Shown piece after piece: positions 23,641 to 34,929 of a stretch of 64,000 nucleotides of DNA (its first letter is position 1; every line of letters starts with the position of its first letter). The translations under genes and the position numbers were made by a program. Below the pieces are notes generated by a model. The model saw nothing but the letters and a program-made list of their open reading frames with translations. It made no database searches and had not been told where the DNA came from. The DNA is from Valencia hispanica. Lineage: Eukaryota > Chordata > Actinopteri > Cyprinodontiformes > Valenciidae. The stretch lies in NCBI GenBank assembly GCA_963556495.2, contig OY747702.1:14975403-15039402 (forward strand), written 5' to 3'.

Positions 23641-25245
23641 ATTTTAACAGATTCTGCTTTCCCTTTTGGAATTTTCCAATAAATAGAGCTCTCTGTCAAA
23701 GCTGCCAAGTTGACGAAAGGAGACAAAGTAGACCACCAAAGTCTGCAGTGTCACCATAAATAAAATAAAAAAAGTGTTATATTTAAGGTTTTACAGCATG
23801 TCAGCTTTTTCTGACCCACAGTGCTTCCCACATGAGGAATTGGAAGTTCTGAACACAGCAGGGGCATAGTTATTAGGACAAATGACATGTCATTAATACA
23901 AAAATATCTACTTTCATGACAACACTGTTATTTCACTGAAGCGTTGTCCTTGAATATTCACCGTAAAATATCCAAATTTGACAGTTATTGCTTGAATGTG
24001 AGATTTATTAAAAAGCCAACTGTGTTCAAACTAAAGTTAGAGACTTTCTTTTGACTTGCCCTTTAGTGACCGAAGTAGAAAGGAGTGTGAGATCTAGCTT
24101 TCACAGCTTGCTGCCATATGTTTGTGGGTTGTTTGTTTTTTTTCTCCATGAGTCACCCTGGCTTAGAGCAGGACACAGGGGTCACAATGCATTTTCCTTT
24201 CATGTACAAGGTTTTTTATATGCGCACACCTATTCAGACTTACAGCATGCCCTTTTGGAAAGATAAAAGCTCACTTCCTAACATCCAGACAGAGTTTAGG
24301 CACAGAACTATAATGCTGTGCAGCAGCTTTCACAACAACGAAACCTCTTGTCTATGAGCACTCTGATCTGGTTCCTTTTTAGGACCTTCTTAGTTTTCCT
24401 TTTTTCTTTTGAGTTTTTTAATAATAGTCCACTTGCGGCTGATAGAGACATTTTACTCTTGTCTAATCAAAGAAAATGCGTCTCTTTACCTAAAGAGACG
24501 TGTGAATCGGCGTTAACTCCATGCTAGACTTGTGACGTGTTCTTGGGTTTTCGCTGGAGGCCTTTAGTTGAACACTTATAGAGAAAATGGTGACAAGTCA
24601 AATCAGGTGCTAGATGGGTAAGAACAGTGAACGAGTAATCGTAAACCTCCAACAGTTCTCCAGAGTTCTCTTTGGAGTTCTGATCCCTGTTAAAGTCTCA
24701 TCTTTTCTGTATGAGCTTGTCACTCCTGACGTCGACTGGCATTGACTGCTTTCTGTCTGTCGGCAACTCTTTTCCAGCCCATATGATGTCTTCACTAATG
24801 GATTCATTTCAGCATAGCCCACATCATGGCAGTGTGACTATGCACTTTGAGAGCTAAAACCTCCTCTTTACATCTTCTTTCAAGCGCTAATAAAACTGGG
24901 TAGAACATGGCTGGAAAAGATTAATGTAAGGAAAAACATCATGAGAACATATATAATGTCTACTCTGAGACTGGCTAATTAGGGAGGCATTAGGTCCTTA
25001 CTTGTTTCGGTTTCATCAAGACAGGAAGGACACACAGGGACTGCTATGACTGATCCCTTCTTCAGACCTGTAGCGTGACGTGAGCATTGAGTGTGATCAT
25101 GTGAATTGATCCATGGAAGCCGGTGTGTGTGGAGTGACACTCACTGTGGGCCAAACGTTTGCCTCTCAAAGTGTCTAAGCAAGAAAACACTCACTCTACT
25201 AAGCCTACAATGACAGTGAAGCAGTGCTGGTCAGTTTACTGCTTC
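23641..25245. other. Noncoding DNA, nothing recognised
   Basis: Mixed composition, no repeat family or exon signal that I can support. Open frames of 60-80 codons occur at 24051-24527 in several phases, without family features. Confidence 0.45.
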
Positions 25246-25455
25246 ACTATTCAATTCAGTTCAAATTCAATTGAAAAATATTTTATCGATCCCAGAGGGA
25301 AATTATGTGTTGTTGTAGCTCATTCTTTTTAATTATTCAAGGAGTTGTTGTAAACACTGATGGCTGTGGGCTGGAAGGATCCTGCTGCTGTGAAACTGAA
25401 GAAGCCTCCGACTAAAGACGCTCTGTTTTTGTAGGATAGTCTTTTGGGACCTTTG
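25246..25455 (-). mobile_element. LINE 3' tail (same family as 19975-20545)
   Basis: On the minus strand the tail reads through ATTTCCCTCTGGGATCGATA to an ATTGAA-rich end, with the ORF end (GAAGCCTCCGACTAAAGACG in plus orientation) upstream of it. It is a severely 5'-truncated copy of about 200 bp. Confidence 0.75.
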
Positions 25456-25549
25456 CGGTTTTGGTCATTTTGTACCCGACTCTGGTTAATTTCATACCTC
25501 TCCTGGTGATGTTATGTACCCACTTTTTACAACTCATTAATTTTCCATT

Positions 25550-25965
25550 CAATTCACTTTATTTATATAGCGCCAATTCACAACAGATGTCATCTCAAGG
25601 AACTTTACAAGAAAGTCATTTCAATATAATCATTCCAATCAGTTTAAAGTTTTAGCTAGTTTTCTATGTAAGGAATCCCAGCAGATTGCATCAAGTCATT
25701 GACTGGCAGTTGCGCCCCCTTGATGCAGATTTCCAACCACAGCAATCCCTCATACTGAGCAAGCATGTAGCAACAGTGGAGAGGAAAAATTCCCCTTTAA
25801 CAGGAATAAACCTCCAGCAGAACCAGGCTCAGTAGGAGCGGCCATCTGCCATGACCGTCTGGGGGTTCGAGAAGACAGAGCAGAAACACAGAAAGAACAA
25901 AACAACTGATGTAAGAGTACTTTGTATATTAAAGAGAGTAAAAAGTTGATAACAGGATGATACAT
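25550..25965 (-). repeat. Teleost LINE/SINE 3' end, family T, copy 2
   Basis: Inverted relative to the copy at 18247-18665. In plus orientation: CAATTCACTTTATTTATATA (tail), CAACAGATGTCATCTCAAGG, CCAGCAGAACCAGGCTCAGT, GGAGCGGCCATCTGCCATG. The two copies align nearly end to end, so both are long versions of the repeat. Confidence 0.75.
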
Positions 25966-26170
25966 TAACTAATGTTTATTATACTCTTAGTGTGCTGCAA
26001 TGCAATTTCAATGTTACTCCAGTTAAAAATGTTCCACCAGGAGATAATTTTGAGTTATTTTGGTTTGAGCAGGTGTTTTTCTCTCATTTAATAAGAATTT
26101 CATAAAAGTGAACTGGGCCAACTGTTGTGATCCTGGGACTTTGGTTTGATTTTGTCACTTTGGTTTTGAG

Positions 26171-26275
<105 letters not shown>

Positions 26276-26884
26276 CTACTACATATAGTGTTTTGACCTT
26301 GACAGCCCAACTAGGCTCGCCTACATTTTACCACAAACTTGCGACTATTGTTAACTTTCTAAAGGTGCAATCACTTGTTTGCTAAGGGTCGGGACCTACA
26401 GTAACATCAACACACTTGTCATATAAAACAGAAGGAGCATATTAAGTCCACATCTTAAAGAGATGACAATGAACGAACTGCTTCCATTCACCTGCTTCCT
26501 CATTTCATATGTCAGCCCTGCCTAGAACTGTGAATCTGGACACTTGCTACTTGTTATTATGCATTATCACCATTGCATGCTCCGATTTGCATTTGTAAAA
26601 TGTAAATGCTGCATTACAAAGCTGTTAGCTTGACAGTAGTGTTCGCTCTACTAACTCTTCAAGGACAATATACATTGGTCAATGAAAAATAAAGCCTTGT
26701 TTAGGAAATAATGTTATAGTTTTATTACATGTGAAAGCCACTGTATGGAAAAAAAAGACTTCAGATCCAACCATTCCCAAACACCCAAATATTTAGCAAC
26801 ATGAGTTGTTTTTGGCCAGACTAACCTATGCTCTTGCTGCTATACTGGCTTCCCAAGGGAATCTGAAGTGTGAAGACAAAGTGT

Positions 26885-26885
26885 G

Positions 26886-26936
<51 letters not shown>
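26885..26936. repeat. TA run followed by 36-T tract
   Basis: A short (TA)8 run merges into 36 consecutive T. This could be the A-tail of a minus-strand retro-insertion, but no body is recognised to the right. Confidence 0.9.
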
Positions 26937-26941
<5 letters not shown>

Positions 26942-27566
26942 AACCACCCACACAGCACACATCGATTCAAAGCCTGGCGTTGGTAAAAGCAGGTCAATGA
27001 TAATCTCCATGGTATTTCAAAAATTACACCCAAACTGAATATAGCCATATACATGAAGCAATTAGAAGTTAAAATCGAAAACTGGCTGCCGTCCAGAAGA
27101 ACGTTCCACGTGCCACACGGGTTTAATCACCAGGAAAAACCAGTTACTAACCTAATCCAACCTTGACATGTCTTGACCATCGTTACTGTCATTACTCCTA
27201 ACTTTACTTTGATACTAGCCATGAAGGTGTTTCACTGATCCCATCAGAATTTTATTTGGACTATTGCATTTATTTCCTAGCTTTGTACCATAGTCCTCTG
27301 ACTTTGTTGTATAATCCTATACAATCCTATCCTCATCCTAAATCTGACCCAGCAAAAGACTATCTTGTTATTTTGATTAATGAAAGACAAGCTAAATTCA
27401 ACTGTAAATGCCAATAGCTGCTGTTTGTTATGTTTACTTTCTCTATATGTAGGACTGCTTAATTGCAGAATGTCACATCACTGAATATGTTTCAGGATTT
27501 TCTGCCTAATAGCCTTGCTAATCCAAAAAAAAGAGCCATGGAGGAGGTAAATGTATGCTGTGCACA
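26937..27566. other. Noncoding DNA, nothing recognised
   Basis: AT-rich, no recognised repeats or signals. It would be downstream sequence or intron of the minus-strand exon candidate. Confidence 0.45.
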
Positions 27567-27810
27567 TTATCTTCTACATGATGTGCTCTCATCTTGGAAA
27601 CCATCTTTGATCTTTTCAGGAGGAAGTGGAGTGAAGGATTTCACCTTCACTTTATTTCCATACATTACCGTCCTCAGATCGTACAGATCACAGGGTAACT
27701 TAGACCGAGTTTTACTTGTGATCCAACTCATTGACATGTCATAGTCATAAAACAGGAAATTATGCATAGGGTTTCTCTCATATATGTGCCAATTATCCAC
27801 CAAGTTGTCA
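27567..27810 (-). CDS. Possible exon of an unidentified gene
   Basis: The minus strand has a good splice acceptor: a 35-nt pyrimidine-rich tract (TTCCTTCTTTTTTACCTTCT within it) followed by TTTACCAG, with the exon starting at 27810. The frame stays open for about 80 codons to a TAA at 27569-27567, with peptide parts DNLVDNWHIYERNPMHNF, YDYDMSMSWITSKTR, KLPCDLYDLR and KVKSFTPLPPEKIKDGF. The amino-acid mix (W, Y, D, M spread through) is protein-like. Either it is a terminal exon, or it ends earlier at a moderate donor (GTAATG at 27668-27663), giving 142 nt. I could not name the protein. Tandem stop-free frames of this size occur by chance in this window, so the splice site carries most of the weight. 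Confidence 0.4.
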
Positions 27811-28630
27811 CTGGTAAAGAAGGTAAAAAAGAAGGAAGATGTTGAAGATATAAGGGAGGATTCTAATGAAGATAGGAATATGAAGAGTGAATTCTCATGA
27901 TCTGTGACATCAATCTAATCTAAATTTATACTTTTGTACAAAGTCTACTGTATGTGTGATGTGCGTTCCTGTTACGGTTTTTTTCCGTATTACTGGAAAG
28001 GAAAGTACATTACTTTCAAACACAACTCATCAAAATATTTGTGGGCTTTTTTTTTGTGTGTAATTCTTTGTGCTGTTGTTGTTAAGAGTAATGAGAAACC
28101 CGTAAACTTGTATGTTTTGGACTGGTATTTGGCTGAGAAAACAATGTGTGGTGTAGCTATCCTCTGTCTGATTCTCAAATATCCTGAAGCAACAAATGCA
28201 CCACCATGGAAAAGTGCACACTGCCTTGATTAGGCTGTTAAAGTGTAACTAAACCCCAAAACAACTTTGTTTTGCTTCTAAACTGTATAAATGGATCTTT
28301 ACCAATGCTGTCTTTCAGTTTCTGGGGATTTTTTTACATTTTGGTGTAAACTTGTTTAATTCTACACTTTTTGGTCTAAAAACGTCTTAGTGCTGCCCTC
28401 TTAGGGTTGAATGGTGGCTACTGCATTTGAATTTTGTGATTGGTGGAGAGCGGTACATCTTTACATCACAGGCATTGACTGTGTCATAGCAGCCATGGTC
28501 TCACAGACACGCCCGTGGGTTTGGGTATAAAACTGTCAGACATATCCCCCCGTGGCGAGTTTGGAGTTGGATTGCGTTTTTCAGGTTACCATTATTATCA
28601 CATTAGCACTTAGTTAGCATAGCTAACATA
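27811..28630. other. Noncoding DNA; possible TTAA-bounded element start
   Basis: At 28231 the sequence TTAAAGTGTAACTAAACCCC resembles the ends of TTAA-inserting DNA transposons, but no matching right end was found. The rest is unremarkable. The large foldback begins at 28631. Confidence 0.3.
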
Positions 28631-28942
28631 CTGTTTGAACGTTAGCCTATGTTAACATTACCACTCAGAGACTGGACCCATCCTGTCTCTCTCTCCCTCA
28701 GCAGCAGCACCAACCTCGGGCAGCGCTGACTCAGCGCCCCGAGCCAGCGGCTCTAATTGATACGGCTCACGGCCGCTGGGCTCCATAAAGCCTCCCTCTA
28801 CTCCTCTATCTCTGGTGACGATGGAGGAGATCCGCTGGCTCAGGGCGCCAAGCCAGCGCCGCCCGAGCTCGGTGCTGCTGAGGCAGAGGAAGACAGGAGG
28901 AGTCTGAGTGGTAATGCTAACATAGTCTAACGTTCTAAACAG
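28631..28942. repeat. Large inverted repeat (foldback), ~120-bp arms
   Basis: The arm at 28631-28754 and the reverse complement of 28827-28942 match almost base for base: CTGTTTGAACGTTAGCCTAT versus CTGTTTAGAACGTTAGACTA, AACATTACCACTCAGA versus AGCATTACCACTCAGA, then CCTCAGCAGCA, TCGGGC and GAGCCAGCGG. The spacer is about 72 nt. The arms are GC-rich in an AT-rich setting. Such a structure would form a strong cruciform or an RNA hairpin if transcribed. It may be the core of a foldback-type or TIR transposon, perhaps beginning near 28231. Confidence 0.85.
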
Positions 28943-29129
28943 ATTAATGTTGATCAGATCGATCAGTCGCAAAACTGTCACGGTCACTGTCCATATTTCA
29001 GTGTCACATTAAGCTAGCTGTCACTGTCCTCCTGAACACACCCCCACGTTCCCCCCTCCGCTCATCCTCTAAACCTGGCCATACCCCTCCGTTCTTCCTG
29101 GCACCGCCCACTTTGTAGTTGGAACAATC

Positions 29130-29352
29130 AACAAGCCAAGTTCCTTCAAAAACTGTGTACAAGTATACCTAGAAGAATTGATGGGCTGTTTTGAAGGTAA
29201 ACGGTGCTCACAACAAATATTGATTTAATTTAGATTTATCTTTTGTTCATTCACTGCATCTTGTTGACTCAAGAAAATAAATGATTAATAATCAAATATT
29301 TGAAAGCATTGTTTGTGCAGCATTCACACCTGTCTAAAACTTTTGCACACTA
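29130..29352 (+). mobile_element. Tc1-like family 3, long terminal repeat end
   Basis: GTGTACAAGTATACCTAGAA, GCTGTTTTGAAGGTAAACGG and CTAAAACTTTTGCACACTAC are in the order of the end of another fish Tc1-like family with long (~200 bp) terminal repeats. Only the end is present. Confidence 0.65.
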
Positions 29353-29547
29353 CTAAAGCTAAAAATGAGACGATAACAAGGAGAAGCAAATACAAGACTG
29401 GGCGCAACCTTCATTAGCTAGCTCAGGGTTAATAGGACCACTGAGGAACACAAAGTCTCAGGACAGAGTGTAATCTCAAAAAAACAGCACAGATGGAACA
29501 ACAGTAATAGGTTATACTGTGTGGAGCATAGAGTAATAAAGTGCTGC

Positions 29548-29935
29548 CTGTCAAATCAAATCAAATCAAATCAAACTTTATTTTTACAAAGCGCTTTTCA
29601 TACAAGACGTTGCATCACAAAGTGTTTTACAGATTAAAATGACCCCACATAAAACCACCTTCCCTTCCCTCCCCCACAGATTTAAAAGCATGGTCACAGT
29701 TATACCCCCCTCCCCCCAACCCATCTCCCATGCACACACACAGTTAAAAGAAAAAGTAAAAAAGGACATTGGGCCGAGTGTAGATGAACCATGCAAGGAA
29801 ACGCCATCAGAGGAGCCATCTGCCCCGGCAGCGGTAGACTAACAGCAGCAGCCGAGGCACCGACACAGGGCGCCCAGTGGAGGCAAGGCCAAGACCCCCA
29901 CCTCCACCCAAGCTCACCTGTCATCTCCTCTTGCT
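29548..29935 (-). repeat. SINE/LINE 3' end with AATCA tail
   Basis: In plus orientation it begins with a CAAAT repeat (29552-29575), then ACTTTATTTTTACAAAGCGC, later GGAAACGCCATCAGAGGAGC and GGAGGCAAGGCCAAGAC. This order matches a fish retroelement 3' end in antisense. The 67- to 79-codon frames on both strands are not genes. Confidence 0.6.
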
Positions 29936-30034
29936 GCACACTGCACTGTAGCTGGCTTTAAAAGGCTAACAGAGTGTCCTCTTACTTAGAAAAAAGACAA
30001 TTCTTCCGTTTAGAAATAATTCCAGTTACACAAA

Positions 30035-30512
30035 CCACAGACAGGGATGTGGGGAGAACAAAAAGAGGGCCACTTAACTCTATCTCTGAACAAATACCCA
30101 AATAGACACTGTGTCTTAATTACCTGAATGGTACACAATACTAAACCTGATTTTCAGAAAGTAGCCTTTCATTTACAGATTTTACTACTGGTTAAAATAC
30201 CATCTGTAAGTGGTTGTGATATGAAACTATATGAATAACAATAACAGAGGTTATGACTTTAGACCATTAATTATATACATTCACACGCACATGCACACTC
30301 GCACGCGGACGCACACACACAGTGAGAAAATGCTGTAATCAAAGAATGCTTCCAGAAATATAGATGACTGTTTTGATCAATTTACAAAATCCAAAGAAAG
30401 CAAACAAAAGGAAAATCTACATCAAATCAATATTTGATGTTACTACCCACAGACAGGGATGAGAGGAGAACAAAAAGAGTGCCCATTATCTCTTTCTGAA
30501 CAAATACCCAAG
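30035..30512 (+). repeat. Direct repeat pair of ~65 bp, 412 bp apart
   Basis: CCACAGACAGGGATG followed by GGAGAACAAAAAGAG and CTGAACAAATACCCAA occurs at 30035-30103 and again at 30447-30512. About 85 percent identity by eye. The second copy directly follows a Tc1 family-3 end (30325-30442), so the duplication may flank or belong to an inserted element. Confidence 0.7.
30325..30442 (-). mobile_element. Tc1-like family 3 end, opposite orientation
   Basis: AATTTACAAAATCCAAAGAA, GGAAAATCTACATCAAATCA and ATATTTGATGTTACTACCC correspond to the inverted terminal repeat seen at 29130-29352 (ATTGATTTAATTTAGATTTA in reverse). A CA-rich simple tract precedes it at 30286-30322. Confidence 0.6.
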
Positions 30513-31769
30513 AAGAAGAACTGAAGCCTATACCATCTTTTATTGAAGCTGAATGGCAGAATATTTGGTTAAATGTTTAAGATGACATTAATATCCCTGC
30601 AATAATCAACATGTGATTTTAGAATCTGTATGAATACATTGCTTTGGAATACATCTGTATGAATATATTCTAAACAGCACTTAATTGTGCTGATGAGATG
30701 GACTGTGCAAAGATTATGCCATTCATATAAATAAAGTATTTCTGTTTTCTGTTCACATGCTTCTTGTTTACAGGCAGGCACTGATGGGCGGCTTTAATCA
30801 CAAACATCTGAGAATAAAGACCGAACCCAAACAATGCTTTTGAAAGAACAACACCAGATACCTGTTGTATTTGACTTCACATAAACTGTGATATTGGACC
30901 AGAACAACATGCTGCTCCAGAGAACAATTGGACTGCATATGAACAGTGATTGAGGTCACCAGTGCTATTTTTTATTATCTCAAAAAATCAATCGCAAATA
31001 CAGAAAGTGAGGAACAGTGGAGGGCATGTGTTCGACGGGAAATGGTGAAGACAGAGGAGGGGCCGGAGAAAGATTCCAGATGTGAATTAAAATCTGGGAA
31101 GTTGTGAGGTCAAGTGGGTAGGGAGACAGAGAAGGAGATGGCGAAGAAGGACATAGAAGGGTGACATTTCGACTTGAGAAAAAATAGCTATCTTTGTGTT
31201 ATATCTGGTACTGTGTCGAAAATGAGGCAAATATCTCGCTGTCTGTGTTACAAATTGACGTGTGTGTGTGTGAGAGACATTCAAGGATGTGTTGAATGGA
31301 GAAAAAGACAGGTCAGGCTGCAGGTCAAACTTATCTAGATCTAGTGAATGATATATCCCTGAGTCAGCACTGGAACACACAAACATGAAAAGCACACATA
31401 AATGGCCCTCACATGAGCCACTGTATAATAACTCCTTTCCTATCATTTCATTCCAAGTAGTTATTAAACTGCCAGAAAAAAAAGCACCACATGCCTAAGT
31501 AGCATAATCAACAGCAACTAATTATCATATCAGTTATCATATCATTAAATATTGCTAGCTGTTCCTTTGCCTGTGTTCAAACTGTATTTTAGGATGATCC
31601 CATGGTTGAATGTGGAAAAATAAAGTGGTGGGGACAGGGAACTATGCGAAGTAAAAATGCAGTTTCCAAAGTGACATTATTCAGTTGGCGATTTCTCTTA
31701 GCAGCACCATTTTGTGTGTAATACCTGTCGAACCTGTTAAGCTTAAAATAGAGACTTCAAACTTGCATC
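30513..31769. other. Noncoding DNA, nothing recognised
   Basis: No repeat family or exon signals. A minus-strand open frame of 119 codons (31087-31446) lacks any motif and carries a GT-repeat-derived stretch; treated as chance. Confidence 0.45.
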
Positions 31770-32346
31770 AAGCCCGGCTCACACTGCGTTTTTCTGCCAT
31801 TGCAAAGAACTTCTTCATATCACACAGCTCTAGTGAGAAGGCACAATGTACAGCCCAAGATTTCAGTGAGTCAAACTGCACGGCATCTCGTTCTAGCAGG
31901 ACACTCTAATGTGACGAGCATATGTCGTTGAAATGCATACGTCACCAAAAGGCAATACCCAAGATGATGACGATAAAATGTCAAAATTATAGACACTATC
32001 TTTTATGCCACAGCTCAATAAATTAGGTTTCTTTGTTTCTACACATTCTTGCGTGTAGCCTCCATTTGTTGCTGAATATGATACTGCTACTGTCGCAACG
32101 TATTCTTTTCACTAGTTTTGTGTTTCACTCTCAGGGTGTATTTTCATATTTCATATTTTCACTGCTTGAAGGCTGTCAGAGGCTCGATTTGGTCTGGAGA
32201 GTGCTCAATAAGCTGTGAAAGGACCGGTCTCACTGGACGGCCACAGACCTGCAAATCACGTTCATCATGGGCACCATTTTTCGTCACGACTCTGTACTAA
32301 AGATATGGCTACGACAGCCGAAAAACATACAGTGTCAGCCAGGCTT
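31770..32346 (+). mobile_element. Nonautonomous TIR element N600, copy B
   Basis: Starts AAGCCCGGCTCACACTGCG and ends with the inverted form; the reverse complement of the end reads AAGCCTGGCTGACACTGT. It aligns with copy A at 22563-23170 in the same orientation, with shared blocks CTGCTACTG, TTGAAGGCTGTCAGAGG and CACCATTTTTCGTCA. Its last bases are the first unit of the minisatellite that follows. No coding capacity. Confidence 0.75.
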
Positions 32347-32633
32347 TAGACGTTGTGTTAGCCAGGCTTTAGACGTTGTGTTAGCCAGGCTTTAGACGTA
32401 GTGTTAGCCAGGCTTTAGACGTAGTGTTAGCCAGGCTTTAGACGTAGTGTTAGCCAGGCTTTAGACGTAGTGTTAGCCAGGCTTTAGACGTTGTGTTAGC
32501 CAGGCTTTAGACGTTGTGTTAGCCAGGCTTTAGACGTTGTGTTAGCCAGGCTTTAGACGTTGTGTTAGCCAGGCTTTAGACGTTGTGTTAGCCAGGCTTT
32601 AGACGTTGTGTTAGCCAGGCTTTAGACGTTGTG
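32337..32633. repeat. 23-bp minisatellite, 13 copies
   Basis: Unit AGCCAGGCTTTAGACG plus TNGTGTT, starting at 32337 and every 23 bp to 32613, the last copy 21 bp. Copies are identical except for one position (T or A after ACGT): units 3-6 carry A, the others T. The first part of the unit is the terminal sequence of N600 copy B's right TIR, so the array amplified the transposon end with a few bases of flank. Confidence 0.97.
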
Positions 32634-32689
32634 AGGTCAATTTTGCAGTGAGGTGTGATGTTTTTATGACGTCACTAGCTGTTTCCTAA

Positions 32690-33464
32690 ACCATGGGCTT
32701 GACACAAAATTTCATTCAAATCTTTTGCTTCTTAACTTCCAGCCCTAAACATGAACAAATTTAAAATTGATAATCAACAGGGGATGGGGTGTTCAGGGTT
32801 ATGTGCAGTGTTAATTGTCTTTCATGCATAGGGTATTTGCATGTGGGTCAAAAATTATTCAGCGTTGGTCCTAACTGACCAGAGCATCTTATTCCGTTAA
32901 CTGTGCCCTATACGTGACTTGTTACAAACTGCAAATGGGGCCAACCAGGAACATTTGATTAAGATACAATACCTCTTCTGCCAGAGATTCTATGGCGAAA
33001 TGTTTTTTACATAAATACATGAACCGCAAGGGCAAACCTAACAAACACAATCTTCATTAACTACTCAGAACAAATGAACCTTATTTTTAACAAATAGTTT
33101 ACGAACAATTGTGACACTGATATTCTTAGTGCTTTAATAATTGCTTTCTCCTTGCTATTTTCTACATTTATCCCACAAACACTTGAGGCCATCATAGAAT
33201 AGCTTTAGTCATACAGAAATTAAATTGGGTTATTAACTCAATTGCTTGCACTGGATTTAATGTATATTGTGTATTAGAGTAGAGAAGGCTAAATATAGAT
33301 ACGTACCAACCCCTTTCAGATTTTTGTTTTTCCGTCTACATCCTGATTATGTGCCAGTTTGTTGGACAATCATATAAAACCTCAATAAAATGCATTAATG
33401 TTGGGGTTGAAATCTGACATAAAGTTGGAAAGTTAAAAGTGGATATATAACTTTGCAGGGTACT
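32690..33464 (-). mobile_element. Tc1-like transposon remnant (family 1), antisense
   Basis: GGGTTATGTGCAGTGTTAAT, CTAACTGACCAGAGCATCTT and TTGTTACAAACTGCAAATGG follow the antisense order of family 1. The right terminal repeat is present (GATATATAACTTTGCAGGG near 33441). The C-terminal end lies near 32690. Heavily mutated; no transposase frame. Confidence 0.75.
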
Positions 33465-33555
33465 ATATGTGAAGTTGTTTTATGAATAAGTTTTAGAGCC
33501 TGATGCATAGGATTTCTATTGACATAAACTGCATATATAGTCATAAATAAATAAA

Positions 33556-33624
33556 TAATTTAATTTAATTTAATTTAATTTAATTTAATTTAATTTAATT
33601 TAATTTAATTTAATTTAATTTAAT
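33556..33624. repeat. (TTTAA)n microsatellite
   Basis: About 14 near-perfect pentanucleotide units. Confidence 0.95.
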
Positions 33625-34929
33625 AAAATTGTCCATTTAATTAGTTTTTTTTCTGTTTTGTCCAATGGCTGGTTTCCTTTGTCATTTGCGTTTAATTACC
33701 TGCCATTTTTGCACTTCCCTTTAACTAAAATCACATGGACCTGATTCTGAGGGTAGTATAAAGACCTCCTTCTCTTTTCCAGTTGTCTTGCCATCTGTGT
33801 GACTTCTGTACATGGTTCTGGCAGTATGCTCTGCTCTCCTGGAGGTGACGGAGCAACTGTGAAGAGAGCCCATTCTCACTTCTAAGATGTCGTATTTATT
33901 GTCAGAACCCTTTGGCGGCAACGGCAGTTGTAAAATGGAAGATTTCAATATGTTGGTTTGCAGGCCTTTCTCACGTTTATGATTCAAAGTGCTGTGAGTC
34001 AATGTACCTTGACCGGTTCTTTTACCTCACTGTGCCAGCTTTGTTGTAGGATTCTAAAGATAAACTTCAAACTGTTTTTGCTTTTAGTGTCTGATATTGC
34101 CTTTGTGGCAACACTACAGTCTTGTTTAGTAAGTGTCTTCCTGCCTTAACAAGTGCTGTGTATCATGTATTTATTGACTTAAGGTGAAAATAGATTAGGG
34201 AAACTATTGGGTTTCACAAGACTTAAGAAATGTTACATTCAAATGGAAATTCTGCATAGTGTTGGAACGGTGTTTTCACTCTAATTTAAAGCCTCTCTTA
34301 AAGGAACAGGCAACCATTTAATTTTATGACTCCTGGGCTCTCTCGGGCTCTTATTTCACCTTCCAGCGTGCTCGTTCATTTCTGTAAAACGGAGCAATAA
34401 GAACAACAAACAACAATTATATATTTTAACAGCGAGACGTCGTTCGCTGGGCTCAGTTCTCTTAACTGGGCCCAGATCTACGTCAGCATAGAGTTTTTAT
34501 TTGAAACACAAGTTGCAGGAAATCCCTCCCACATAGATCTTTGTTCACAGAATAAAGGTCACAGCTTCTTCACCTAATGGAAGGATGTACTACATTCTTC
34601 TTGATTGTTCCCCGTTTCTAAGTGTTTCCACATGCACTACAGAATTAAACCCTCATACATTTACAGAATTTGTATCTCTTCAATAGTATCAAACAGTAAG
34701 TCTTAACACGCTCCTGGGGAGGGCGCCAGTAGGCTACAGGATGGGAGGAAAAAAACTGAAAAAGAAAAATTTGCAATTTTTTTTATTATTATTAAACTAC
34801 TGTCATAAAAAGTTCTAGTTTTGTATAGAAATAACCCCTGAATAGAAATTAAAATGTGTTTGGACTGATTTAAAAAAAAGAAGTTTTGAACAAATTTGAT
34901 TTGTTTGTCCATCGTGAGCGCAAATGCAG
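33625..34929. other. Noncoding DNA, possible left flank of hAT element
   Basis: A 93-codon minus-strand frame (33721-34002) has protein-like composition but no convincing splice signals. Sequence at 34320-34700 is less AT-rich and unclassified. The 5' end of the following hAT transposon should lie here or slightly right, but no matching terminal repeat was found. Confidence 0.4.

Noticed and set aside
31087..31446. 119-codon minus-strand frame
   Set aside because: Partly GT-repeat derived, no motif and no splice signals.
32337..32633. CRISPR-like regular repeats
   Set aside because: Units are directly adjacent with no unique spacers, in a vertebrate genome; it is a minisatellite.
33721..34002. 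93-codon minus-strand frame with protein-like composition
   Set aside because: No convincing splice acceptor or family motif; frames of this size arise several times by chance in the window.
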